Assembly: GCF_000425945.1 (NCBI RefSeq)
Contig: NZ_AUEK01000014.1
Coordinates: 1 to 64,000 of the forward strand
Length of the DNA: 64,000 nucleotides
Direction: 5' to 3'
From: Candidatus Solirubrobacter pratensis
GTDB lineage: Bacteria > Actinomycetota > Thermoleophilia > Solirubrobacterales > Solirubrobacteraceae
The translations under genes were made by a program, and so were the position numbers. Under the pieces are notes generated by a model that saw nothing but the letters and a program-made list of their open reading frames with translations, was not told where the DNA came from and did not search any database. Positions 31,217 through 39,307 of this stretch are shown one piece after another. Position 1 is the stretch's first letter. Each line of letters opens with the position of its first letter.

Positions 31217-31284
31217 GCGACGCGCGGCCCGGACCTCGCCGCGCGCCAAGCGCCAGTCCCGAACCAGGACTATCCTCCTGCGCC

Positions 31285-31731
31285 ATGAAGCACCGTGCGC
31301 TGGACGAGGTCTACTGCTCGGTCGCGCGGACGTGGTCGGTGCTCGGCGACCGCTGGACGATGCTCATCCTGCGCGAGGCGTTCCGCGGCACGTCGCGGTT
31401 CGATGCGTTCCAGGCGCGGCTGGACGTCGGGCGCACGCTGCTGTCGGACCGGCTCGCCCGGCTCGTGGAGGAGGGCGTCTTCGAGCGTGCGCTCTACCGC
31501 TCAAAGCCCGAGCGCTACGAGTACAGGCTCACGCAGAAGGGCCTGGACCTCTATCCCGTCCTGCTCTCACTGATGGAGTGGGGCGACCGCTACAAGGTCG
31601 ACGACCCGCCCGTCAGGCTGATCCACAAGGCGTGCGGTGAGGAGGCCGAGCCGCAGCTGGTCTGCCGTCATTGCTCGGAGCCGGTCGGCTACTTCGACCT
31701 GCGCGCCGAGTACGCCCCGGGCGCCTGGTGA
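31285..31731 (+). CDS. HxlR-family transcriptional regulator
   Basis: 148 residues with the DUF24/HxlR fold: CSVARTWSVLGDRWTMLIL, FRGTSRFDAFQARL, LSDRLARLVEEGVFER and YRLTQKGLDLYPVLLSLMEW. Cys near the N-terminus (VYCSVA) is the position used for redox sensing in some members; two more Cys form CRHC near the C-terminus, where a zinc-ribbon-like end is common. ATG 31285 follows -10-like TATCCT closely, so translation is probably leaderless. The stop overlaps the next gene (GTGA). Confidence 0.88.
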   Translation: MKHRALDEVYCSVARTWSVLGDRWTMLILREAFRGTSRFDAFQARLDVGRTLLSDRLARLVEEGVFERALYRSKPERYEYRLTQKGLDLYPVLLSLMEWGDRYKVDDPPVRLIHKACGEEAEPQLVCRHCSEPVGYFDLRAEYAPGAW

Positions 31732-33362
31732 CGGATCTCGTCATCCCCGGTGGGACGGTCGCCGACGTCTACACGGGCGAGTGGATCGAGGCCAACGTCG
31801 AGATCGCCGGCGGCCGCATCGCATACGTCGGCCCGCGCGCGCCCGACCCCGAAGCCGAGACGATCGACGCCCGCGGCAAGCTCGTAGTGCCCGGCTACAT
31901 CGAGCCGCACGCGCATCCGTGGTGCCTGTACTCGCCCGCGACCCTGCTCGAGGTGGCGGTGCCCGACGGGACGACGACGATCGTCTACGACAACCTCTTC
32001 TTCTTCATGGCGCACGGTGCGCCCGGACTGCGCCGGATCGTCGACGCGATGAACGACGCGCCGGCGCACGTGCACTGGGTCGCCCGGATCGCGCCGCAGT
32101 CGGCCTACGAGCACGACGCCTTCCCGCCCGAGGCGGTCGCGGAGATGCTGCGCTGGCCGGAGGTCGTAGCCAGCGGCGAGATCACCAACTGGTTCGCCGT
32201 CACGCAGGGCCACCCGGACCTGCTCGCCGGCATCGCCGCCGCCAAGGCCGCCGGCCGCCGCGTCGAAGGCCACAACGCGGGCGCGTCGTACGAGCGCCTG
32301 AACGCGCTCTCCGCCGCCGGGATCTCGGCCGACCACGAGGCCATCACCGGGGAGGAGGCGCTGAGCCGGCTGCGGCTCGGGATGTGGACGATGCTGCGCC
32401 AGTCCTCGCTGCGGCCTGACCTGCACGCGATGCTCGAGGCCCTCGCGCCGGTCGTCGGGGCCGCCCGCCGCCTGATGCTCACCACCGACGGCGCGACGCC
32501 GGGCTTCTACGCCGAGCGCGGCATGATCGGCGGTGCGCTGCGCGTCGCGCTCGACGCCGGGCTCGAGCCGATGCGCGCACTGCAGATGGCGACGATCGAT
32601 CCCGCGACGTTCCTCGGCCTCGACGAGGAGCTCGGCGGGATCGCGCCCGGCCGCCGCGCGACGCTGAACATCCTGCCCGGCGAGGGACTGCCCGCCCCGG
32701 AGACCGTCCTCGTGGACGGCAACGTCGCCGCCCGCGACGGCCGGCTCGTCGCCCCGCTCCCGCACATCGACTGGCCGGCCGGCCCGCGCTTCGCCGCGCC
32801 CTCCTACTTCGCCGACCGCTCGCTCTACGGCCAGACCGGCTCGATCCCGGTGATGCGCCACGAGAGCGCGGTGATCAACCGCCGCGCCGACACCCACATC
32901 GGCGACCTGCTCCCGCCTGGCCACGTCCACGCGGCACTGCTCGGGCGTGACGGCACCTGGATCACGCGCGGCGTCATCGCCGGCCTGTTCGACGACCTGC
33001 CCGGCTTCGCCACCACGCTGACGACCTCGCTCGAGCTGCTCGTGCTCGGGCGCGACCCCGCGGCGATGGGCCGCGCCGCCGCGACCGTGGCCGAGATGAA
33101 CGGCGGGATCGCGTTCGACGGCGGCTGGTCCGCGCCGCTGGCGATCGACGGCCTGATCCACGCCGGCACGTTCGCCGAGACGGTGCGGCTCGAGCAGGAG
33201 CTCGAGCGCCACGCGCGCGCCGCCGGCTACCCGTTCCACGACATCGTGTACAGCCTCCTGTTCGCCTCCGGCGACTTCCTGCCCGAGCTCCGGCTCACCC
33301 CCAGGGGTCTGTTGGAGGTCAAGTCGCGCGCGGTGCTCGAGCCCGCGCAGCGACTGGCTTAG
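31728..33362 (+). CDS. Adenine deaminase-like amidohydrolase
   Basis: 544 residues. It starts with the amidohydrolase beta-sandwich (DLVIPGGTVADVYTGEW), has the metal motif PGYIEPHAHPW, a His region VEGHNAGASYERLNAL and ADHEAITGEEAL, an Asp in LTTDGATPGFYAE, and the C-terminal AdeC domain (FAGLF-like ITRGVIAGLFDDLPGFATTL, GGIAFDGGWSAPLAIDGLIH). AdeC enzymes convert adenine to hypoxanthine; many relatives use other cyclic amides. GTG 31728 overlaps the HxlR stop, so HxlR probably regulates it. Substrate not certain. Confidence 0.82.
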   Translation: MTDLVIPGGTVADVYTGEWIEANVEIAGGRIAYVGPRAPDPEAETIDARGKLVVPGYIEPHAHPWCLYSPATLLEVAVPDGTTTIVYDNLFFFMAHGAPGLRRIVDAMNDAPAHVHWVARIAPQSAYEHDAFPPEAVAEMLRWPEVVASGEITNWFAVTQGHPDLLAGIAAAKAAGRRVEGHNAGASYERLNALSAAGISADHEAITGEEALSRLRLGMWTMLRQSSLRPDLHAMLEALAPVVGAARRLMLTTDGATPGFYAERGMIGGALRVALDAGLEPMRALQMATIDPATFLGLDEELGGIAPGRRATLNILPGEGLPAPETVLVDGNVAARDGRLVAPLPHIDWPAGPRFAAPSYFADRSLYGQTGSIPVMRHESAVINRRADTHIGDLLPPGHVHAALLGRDGTWITRGVIAGLFDDLPGFATTLTTSLELLVLGRDPAAMGRAAATVAEMNGGIAFDGGWSAPLAIDGLIHAGTFAETVRLEQELERHARAAGYPFHDIVYSLLFASGDFLPELRLTPRGLLEVKSRAVLEPAQRLA

Positions 33363-33381
33363 CGAGTAAGTCCCGTTTTGG

Positions 33382-33387
33382 TACGAT
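33382..33387 (+). promoter_or_regulatory. Putative -10 (TACGAT) of the aromatic-acid operon
   Basis: TACGATC lies 27 bp before the ATG of the CoA ligase and follows GTTTTGG. The same heptamer is found before three other genes. A strong GGAGGAG ribosome site follows at 33404-33412. Confidence 0.45.
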
Positions 33388-33413
33388 CGCGCCGCTGTCG
33401 AGCCGGAGGAGCG

Positions 33414-34892
33414 ATGTTCGAGGTCCCGGAGCGGTTCAACGCGGGCACCCTGGTTGACCGCAACCTGGAGGCCGGGCGCGGAGCCAAGGTCGCGATCCGC
33501 TGTGCCGGCGAGGAGCTGACCTACGCCCAGTTGCACGAGCGCGTCTGCGCCGCGGGCAGCGCGCTCCGGCAACGAGGCGTCGGCCGCGAGGACCGCGTGC
33601 TGATGATCCTCGACGACTCGCCGACCTTCGTCGCCACCTTCCTCGGCGCGATGCGGATCGGCGCCGTCCCCGCGCCGGTCTCCTTCCTCGACACGACCGA
33701 GAACTTCCATCACTACGCGCGCGACAGCTACGCGAAGGTGGTGATCGTCGAGGACGCGCTGGTCGAGCGCGTACCGGACGCGATCGCGCGCAGCGACTTC
33801 GAGGCGAGCTTCGTGGCAGGGGAGACCGACCCCGTCGACACGCATCGCGACGACATGGCCTTCTGGCTCTTCAGCGGCGGCTCGACCGGGTTCCCGAAGG
33901 GCGTCGTGCACCTGCACCACGACATCCCCTACACGTGCGAGACGTTCGCCCGCGAGATCCTCCGGATCGCCGAGGAGGACGTCACGCTCTCCTCGACCAA
34001 GCTCTACCACGCGTACGGATTGGGCAACAACCTCACGTTCCCGTACTGGGTCGGCGCGACCACCGTCCTGCGCCCGGGAAGGCCCGACCCGCGCGGCCTG
34101 CTCGAGACCGCCGAACTCCACAGGCCGAGCCTCTTCTTCAGCGTCCCCACGCTCTACGGCGCGATGGTCAACCTTCCCGACGCCGGCGGGCACGACCTGT
34201 CGAGCGTGCGCATGTGCGTCTCCGCCGCCGAGCCGCTCGCGCCCGAGGTGCTCAGACGCTGGCAGTCCACGTTCGGGCTGGACATCGTCGACGGCATCGG
34301 CTCGACGGAGATGCTCCACATCTATTGCTCCAACCGCCCCGGCGACGTCCGCCCCGGCAGCTCCGGCAGGCCCGTCCCGGGCTACGAGCTGCACCTGCTC
34401 GACGAGCACCGCCAGCCGGTCGCGAAGGGCGAGGTCGGCAATCTCTACGTCAAGGGCGACAGCGCGCTCGCGTACTACTGGCACCAGCACGAGAAGACCA
34501 AGCGCGCTGTCCACGGCGACCTGTTCTTCACCGGCGACCGCTACCGGGAGACCGACGACGGCTACTTCGTCTACGAAGGCCGCGCCGACGACATGATCAA
34601 GGTCGGGGGCCTGTGGGCGAGCCCGATCGAGATCGAGAACGTGCTCGTCGAGCACCCGCGCGTGCTCGAGGCGGCCGCGATCGGCGTCGACGCCGACTAC
34701 ACGACGCGCGTGAAGGCGTTCGTCGTCTGCCGCGGCGACGCCGGCGACGACACGCTCGCCGCCGACCTGCAGGAGTGGTGCAAGAGCCGCCTGCGGCGCT
34801 ACGAGTACCCGCACTTCATCGCGTTCGTCGAGGAGCTGCCGAAGACGCCGACCGGCAAGATCCAGCGCTACAAGCTGCGGGAGCCCGTGTGA
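33414..34892 (+). CDS. Benzoate-CoA ligase family protein
   Basis: 492-residue ANL enzyme of the TIGR02262 (benzoate-CoA ligase) type. P-loop FWLFSGGSTGFPKGVVHLHH, the AYGLGNNLTFPYW region, A5 DGIGSTEMLHIYCSNRPG, A7 LFFTGDRYRETDDGYFVYEG, A8 GRADDMIKVGGLWASPIEIE and final PTGKIQRYKL with the catalytic Lys are all present. It would activate benzoate or a substituted aromatic acid to its CoA ester in the cytoplasm. It leads a six-gene operon with overlapping or close genes up to 39307. Confidence 0.9.
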   Translation: MFEVPERFNAGTLVDRNLEAGRGAKVAIRCAGEELTYAQLHERVCAAGSALRQRGVGREDRVLMILDDSPTFVATFLGAMRIGAVPAPVSFLDTTENFHHYARDSYAKVVIVEDALVERVPDAIARSDFEASFVAGETDPVDTHRDDMAFWLFSGGSTGFPKGVVHLHHDIPYTCETFAREILRIAEEDVTLSSTKLYHAYGLGNNLTFPYWVGATTVLRPGRPDPRGLLETAELHRPSLFFSVPTLYGAMVNLPDAGGHDLSSVRMCVSAAEPLAPEVLRRWQSTFGLDIVDGIGSTEMLHIYCSNRPGDVRPGSSGRPVPGYELHLLDEHRQPVAKGEVGNLYVKGDSALAYYWHQHEKTKRAVHGDLFFTGDRYRETDDGYFVYEGRADDMIKVGGLWASPIEIENVLVEHPRVLEAAAIGVDADYTTRVKAFVVCRGDAGDDTLAADLQEWCKSRLRRYEYPHFIAFVEELPKTPTGKIQRYKLREPV

Positions 34893-35239
34893 TCCTCCAT
34901 CAACCGGAGGCGCCGGCCGGCTTCGCGGCCGTCGAAGCCGCGCTGCTCGACGCCTTCCATCGCAGCCAGCAGGCGGCGCGCGACGGCGAGCCGATCGTCT
35001 ACGTGCTCCGGCAGCGCGACCTGCTCGGCCAGGACACCGTGCTCGGCGCCATCCTCGCCAACGCGCTGCTGAGCGCCGTCCGCACGCTCGCCGCCGAGGG
35101 CAACGTGGCCAACGCGATCGCCGTCGGCGACGACCCGCGGCACACCGATCACTGGATCGCGATCCTGCACGACCAGTCCGACATCAGCGGCGAGCTGATC
35201 CGCCTCGGCCCAGGCCACGTCGGGAAGGCACTCACGTGA
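34889..35239 (+). CDS. SDR-like small protein of unknown function
   Basis: 116 residues. GTG 34889 overlaps the ligase stop and its own 3' end overlaps the SDR gene. There is no catalytic Tyr-Lys pair or nucleotide-binding Gly motif. The order ILANALLSAVRTLAAEGNVA, NAIAVGDD, WIAILHD, ISGELIRLGPGHVGKAL resembles the C-terminal half of SDR enzymes (long helix, VNAIAP, ITGQ, GG). It may be a noncatalytic SDR subunit that dimerises with the following SDR, or a remnant. I do not recognise a family. Confidence 0.6.
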   Translation: MILHQPEAPAGFAAVEAALLDAFHRSQQAARDGEPIVYVLRQRDLLGQDTVLGAILANALLSAVRTLAAEGNVANAIAVGDDPRHTDHWIAILHDQSDISGELIRLGPGHVGKALT

Positions 35240-35895
35240 CGGCGATCGTCACGGGCGCCGCCCGCGGCATCGGCAGGGCGATCGCCGAGCGGCTCGAGCG
35301 CGACCACGACGTCCTGCGCGTCGACCTCGACCCGTCCGTCGACGGGATCGTCGCCGACATCACCAAGCCCGAGGACCGTGCGAGGATCCTCGACGCGGTG
35401 GACCGCGTCGACGTGCTCGTCAACAACGCCGGCATCACGCGCGACGCCCGCGCGGTGAAGATGACCGAGGACGACTTCCTGGCGGTGATCCGCGTCAACC
35501 TGGGCGCCGCCTACGAGCTCACGACGGCGCTGACCGACCGCTTCGGCGACGGCGCGTCGATCGTCAGCCTCGCGAGCCGCGCGTATCTCGGCAACTTCGG
35601 CCAGCTCAACTACTCCGCCTCCAAGGGCGGGCTCGTCGGCATGACCCGCGCGCTCGCGCTCCAGCTCGCCCCGCGCGTGCGCGTCAACGCGATCGCGCCG
35701 AGCCTGACCGCGAGCGAGATGACGATGGCGATGCCGGAGAAGGTGCTGGCGAAGATGGTCGCGAGCATCCCGATGGGCAGGATGGGGGAGCCGAGCGAGA
35801 TCGCCGAGACGGTCGCCGCGCTCGCCTCTCCCGCGATGGCGTATGTGACGGGCCAGGTGGTGGTCGCCTGCGGCGGCCGGAGCCTGGCGCCTTGA
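35236..35895 (+). CDS. Short-chain dehydrogenase/reductase
   Basis: 219 residues, slightly short. TGAARGIGRAIAERL binds NAD(P), VNNAGITRDARAVKMTEDDF is the NNAG region, SLASRAYLGNFGQLNYSASKGG gives Ser, Tyr and Lys of the catalytic set, and VNAIAPSLTASEMTM follows. It resembles 3-oxoacyl reductases and 2-hydroxycyclohexane-carboxyl-CoA dehydrogenase (BadH). In this operon it probably oxidises a 3-hydroxyacyl-CoA or related intermediate. GTG 35236. Confidence 0.87.
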   Translation: MTAIVTGAARGIGRAIAERLERDHDVLRVDLDPSVDGIVADITKPEDRARILDAVDRVDVLVNNAGITRDARAVKMTEDDFLAVIRVNLGAAYELTTALTDRFGDGASIVSLASRAYLGNFGQLNYSASKGGLVGMTRALALQLAPRVRVNAIAPSLTASEMTMAMPEKVLAKMVASIPMGRMGEPSEIAETVAALASPAMAYVTGQVVVACGGRSLAP

Positions 35896-35908
35896 AAAGG
35901 AGAGCAAG

Positions 35909-37354
35909 ATGGTTGAGATGCTGATCGCAGGCGAGCGCACCGCCGGTGAGGCGGGCGAGGCGATCCCGGTCGTCGATCCCGCGACCGGACAGACGCTGGC
36001 CGAGGTCCCGCGCGGCACGGTGCAGGACGTCGACCGCGCGGTGAACTCCGCCCACGAGGCGTTCGCCGACTGGCAGCGGACCGACGCCGAGGACCGCGCG
36101 AACCTGCTGCGCAAGGCGATCGCGCTGATCGAGCGCGACCGCAAGGCGCTGACCGAGTCGCTCGTGCACGAGCAGGGCAAGCCGGTGACCGAAGCCGCAG
36201 GCGAGATCCACCACCTGCTCCACGGCCTCAACTACTACGCCGACCTCGCGACCAAGGTCCGCGGCACGCACCAGGCGCTCCCGTCGGCGCTCTCAAAGGC
36301 CTACGGCATGGTGCTGCGCCGCCCGATGGGCGTCGTCGCCGCGATCGTCCCGAACAACTTCCCGCTCACCCTGCTCGGCACCAAGCTCGGGCCGGCGCTG
36401 ATGGCGGGCAACACGGTCGTCGTCAAGCCGGCCGCCACGACGCCGCTGACGACGCTCAAGATCGCCGAGCTGCTGCTCGAGGCCGAGATCCCGCCGGGCG
36501 TCGTTAACGTCGTCACCGGCCGCGGCTCGGAGGTCGGCGACGCGCTCGTGACCCACGACAAGGTCCGCCGCGTCGCGTTCACCGGCTCGACCGCCGTCGG
36601 CCGCCACATCATGGGCCTGGCCGCGCCGAAGCTCAAGCGCATGACGATGGAGCTCGGCGGCTCGGATCCGGTGATCGTCGCTCCCGACGCGAACATCAAG
36701 GCGGCGGCCCGCGGCATCGCGATCGGCCGCTTTTGGAACTGCGGTCAGATGTGCCTCGGCGGAAAGCGCCTGTACGTCTTCGAGGAGGTCTACGACGAGC
36801 TGATGGAGCAACTCGTCAGGACCGTCGGCAAGTACGAGCCGGGCCTCGGCTGGGAGAAGGCGGAGAAGCCGGCGATCCGCGTCGGGCCGCTGCACACGTC
36901 CTCGGGCCGCGACGAGATCCTCGAGCAGCTCCAGGACGCGCTCGACACCGGCGGCGAGCTGCTGCTCGGCGGCGAGGCGCCGGACGGCGACGGCTACTTC
37001 ATGCAGCCGACGATCGTCGCCGACCCGGCGACCGACTCGCGCGTCGCGCGCGAGGAGACCTTCGGCCCGGTCCTGCCGGTGTGGAAGGTATCCGACCTCG
37101 ACGAGGCGATCCAGCTCTCCAACGACTCCGAGTACGGGCTCGGCGCGTCGGTGTGGACGAACGACATCCGCGTCATCAACCGCGTCGCCAACGAGGTCGA
37201 GGCCGGGATGAAGTGGGTCAACCAGTTCCACTACGGCTACGACGAGCTGCCGTTCGGCGGCGTCAAGCAGTCCGGCTACGGCAAGGAGCACGGGCAGGAG
37301 GGGCTGGACTACTACCTCGAGGACATCTCGGTCGTCATCGGAGGGCTGGAGTAG
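35909..37354 (+). CDS. Aldehyde dehydrogenase family protein
   Basis: 481-residue NAD(P)-dependent aldehyde dehydrogenase. Catalytic Cys282 in FWNCGQMCLGGKR, general-base Glu in MELGGSDPVIV, cofactor residues VPNNFPLTLLGTKLGPAL and FTGSTAVGR, and the closing LPFGGVKQSGYGKEHG are intact. ATG 35909 follows AAGGAG. Together with the CoA ligase and enoyl-CoA hydratase this resembles routes that shorten phenylpropanoids (ligase, hydratase/lyase, aldehyde dehydrogenase), but the specific aldehyde is unknown. Confidence 0.92.
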   Translation: MVEMLIAGERTAGEAGEAIPVVDPATGQTLAEVPRGTVQDVDRAVNSAHEAFADWQRTDAEDRANLLRKAIALIERDRKALTESLVHEQGKPVTEAAGEIHHLLHGLNYYADLATKVRGTHQALPSALSKAYGMVLRRPMGVVAAIVPNNFPLTLLGTKLGPALMAGNTVVVKPAATTPLTTLKIAELLLEAEIPPGVVNVVTGRGSEVGDALVTHDKVRRVAFTGSTAVGRHIMGLAAPKLKRMTMELGGSDPVIVAPDANIKAAARGIAIGRFWNCGQMCLGGKRLYVFEEVYDELMEQLVRTVGKYEPGLGWEKAEKPAIRVGPLHTSSGRDEILEQLQDALDTGGELLLGGEAPDGDGYFMQPTIVADPATDSRVAREETFGPVLPVWKVSDLDEAIQLSNDSEYGLGASVWTNDIRVINRVANEVEAGMKWVNQFHYGYDELPFGGVKQSGYGKEHGQEGLDYYLEDISVVIGGLE

Positions 37355-38127
37355 TGGCCGTCGCGTACGCCGCCGAGGGCGCGGTCGGCTACATCACGCT
37401 CGACAAGCCGCCCGCGAACTCGTACGACAAGGCGTTCATGGAGGAGCTGTCGGACGCGGTCGACGCCGCGGCCTCCGATGCCGAGGCCAAGGCCGTGATC
37501 GTCCGCAGCGCCTCTAAGCGGTTCTTCTGCGCGGGCGCCGACATCAAGGCGTTCCTCGCCAACGACACTGCCGGCAACATGGCGATGATCGAGCTCGGGC
37601 ACGAGGTGCTCGCGCGCATCGCGACGATCCCGAAGGTCTTCATCGCGCAGATCGAAGGCCACGCGCTCGGCGGCGGGCTGGAGATCTCGCTCGCCTGCGA
37701 CCTGCGCTTCGGCGCGCGCGGGAGCTACCGGCTCGGCGTCCCCGAGGTCACCCTCGGCCTGCTGCCCGGGAACGGCGGGACGCAGCGCCTGCCGCGCCTG
37801 ATCGGCACGGCGAAGGCGCTCGACCTGATGGTCACCGGCCGTCAGGTCAGTCCCGGCGAGGCGCACGGCCTCGGCATCCTCAACCGCCTGTTCGCCGCCG
37901 GCGAGACGGCCGACCGCACGCGCGCGTACGCCGAGAGCCTCGCCGCCGGCGCGACCGCCGCGATCGGCGAGATCAAGCTCGCCACCTACCAAGGCGTCGA
38001 CGCGCCGCTCGCCGACGCGCTGGCGCGCGAGCGCGCGGGGATCAAGCGGCTGTTCGAGACGGCCGACGCGCACGAGGGCCTCGGGGCGTTCGCCGAGAAA
38101 CGGAAGGCGGAGTTCACGGGTGCCTGA
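37354..38127 (+). CDS. Enoyl-CoA hydratase/isomerase
   Basis: 257-residue crotonase-fold enzyme. The oxyanion-hole segments are [11 protein letters not shown] and [20 protein letters not shown]; the Glu-bearing helix [20 protein letters not shown] keeps the Glu of classical hydratases and the GGTQRL motif. GTG 37354 shares its first base with the TAG stop of the preceding gene, giving tight coupling. It would hydrate an aromatic or alicyclic enoyl-CoA, possibly followed by retro-aldol cleavage in a phenylpropanoid pathway. Confidence 0.9.
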   Translation: MAVAYAAEGAVGYITLDKPPANSYDKAFMEELSDAVDAAASDAEAKAVIVRSASKRFFCAGADIKAFLANDTAGNMAMIELGHEVLARIATIPKVFIAQIEGHALGGGLEISLACDLRFGARGSYRLGVPEVTLGLLPGNGGTQRLPRLIGTAKALDLMVTGRQVSPGEAHGLGILNRLFAAGETADRTRAYAESLAAGATAAIGEIKLATYQGVDAPLADALARERAGIKRLFETADAHEGLGAFAEKRKAEFTGA

Positions 38128-39307
38128 GTACGTGATCGTCGGCGGCGGTCCTGCGGGCCACAGCGCCGCCAAGACGCTCGTCGAGGAGGGGGCGCACGAC
38201 ATCCTCCTGCTCTCGCGCGACCCCGACCCGCCGTACGACCGCACCGCGGTCACGAAGAGCTACCTGCACGGCGACATCACGCACGAGCAGGCGCTGCTCG
38301 ACGCGCCCGAGTGGTACGCCCAGAACGGGGTCGAGCTGCGCGTGCGCACGAGCGCGACCAAGCTCGACACGGCCGCCAGGACGCTCACGCTCGCCGACCG
38401 AAGCACGGTCGACTACGGCAGGCTGCTGCTCGCCACCGGCGCCAACGTGCACCGGCTGCGGATCGACGGCGCGGCGCTGTCGGGCATCCACTACCTGCGC
38501 ACGCTGCGCACGGCCGACGAGGTCCGCGAGGACGTCGAGGACGCCGGCCACGTCGTGCTCGTGGGCGGCTCCTACATCGCGACCGAGGTCGCGGCGACCC
38601 TGACCTCGCTCGGCAAGCGCTGCACGATCGTGATGCAGGAGGACGTCACGCTCGAGCGCGCCTTCGGCAAGCGGGCCGGGGGCTTCTTCCAGCGCGTGCT
38701 CGAGGAGCACCAGGTGCAGGTCCACGGCGGCCAGGACGTCGCGCGCTTCGAGGGCGAGGGGCGCGTGAGCACGGTCGTGACGAAGGCCGGCGACCGCTAC
38801 GAGGCCGACGCGGTGGTCGTCGGCGCTGGCGTGCACCCGGACGTGACGCTGGCGCGCGCCGCCGGCCTGGAGCTCGGCGAGCGCGGCGGCGTCCTGGTGG
38901 ACTCGCGCCTGCGCGCCTCCGCGCCCGGCATCTGGGCCGCCGGCGACGTCGCCGAGTACGAGAGCGTGGTCCACGGCGGCGCGCGGATGCGGATCGAGCA
39001 CTGGGACGTCGCCGAGCAGCAGGGCCGCAGCGCGGCGCTGTCGATGCTCGGCCGCGACCACGTCCACGACGCGGTCCCGTACTTCTTCTCCGACCTCGCC
39101 GACTGGGTCTCGATGGAGTACGTCGGCCCGGCGTACTCGTGGACCGAGGAGCTCGTGCGCGGCTCGCTCGACGACGGCGAGTTCACCGTGTACTACCTCG
39201 ACGGCGACCGGCTCGCGGCGGCGCTGACCGTCGGGCGCTCCGGCGACCTCGATCGCGCGCGCGAGCTGATCGCGTCGGGCGAGCCGGTGGATCGCGCGGC
39301 CCTCTAG
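38120..39307 (+). CDS. FAD-dependent NAD(P)H/ferredoxin reductase-like oxidoreductase
   Basis: 395 residues with FAD (VIVGGGPAGHSAAKTL), NAD(P) (VVLVGGSYIATEVAATL) and second FAD motif (APGIWAAGDVAEYES) as in rubredoxin/ferredoxin reductases of Rieske dioxygenases and AIF-like proteins. A C-terminal domain (DWVSMEYVGPAYSW) completes it. It may pass electrons to a Rieske or P450 system encoded elsewhere. GTG 38120 overlaps the hydratase by 8 bp; last gene of the operon, overlapping the convergent glucanase by 4 bp. Confidence 0.88.
   Translation: MPEYVIVGGGPAGHSAAKTLVEEGAHDILLLSRDPDPPYDRTAVTKSYLHGDITHEQALLDAPEWYAQNGVELRVRTSATKLDTAARTLTLADRSTVDYGRLLLATGANVHRLRIDGAALSGIHYLRTLRTADEVREDVEDAGHVVLVGGSYIATEVAATLTSLGKRCTIVMQEDVTLERAFGKRAGGFFQRVLEEHQVQVHGGQDVARFEGEGRVSTVVTKAGDRYEADAVVVGAGVHPDVTLARAAGLELGERGGVLVDSRLRASAPGIWAAGDVAEYESVVHGGARMRIEHWDVAEQQGRSAALSMLGRDHVHDAVPYFFSDLADWVSMEYVGPAYSWTEELVRGSLDDGEFTVYYLDGDRLAAALTVGRSGDLDRARELIASGEPVDRAAL

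Larger units (their letters stand above)
29750..31284. other. 1.5-kb intergenic segment, repeats and one inverted repeat
   Basis: This is the longest stretch without a supported gene. It contains lower-GC DNA around 30005-30070 with a perfect inverted repeat, then three tandem-repeat arrays with 110-, 78- and 27-bp units (separate entries). The frames found give Arg/Pro/Ala-rich peptides, do not match a family and are interrupted by the 110-bp unit, which is not a multiple of 3. A -10-like TATCCT at 31271-31276 probably belongs to the HxlR gene. Confidence 0.6.

Noticed and set aside
30210-31286. Long frames across the tandem repeats, giving Arg/Pro/Ala repeat proteins
   Set aside because: The 110-bp unit is not a multiple of three, both strands are equally open, and there is no ribosome site. 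I treat the region as non-coding repeats.
31689-34814. 1041-codon minus-strand frame over adenine deaminase and CoA ligase genes
   Set aside because: It covers two real genes with intact motifs on the other strand and has no family motif or ribosome site.
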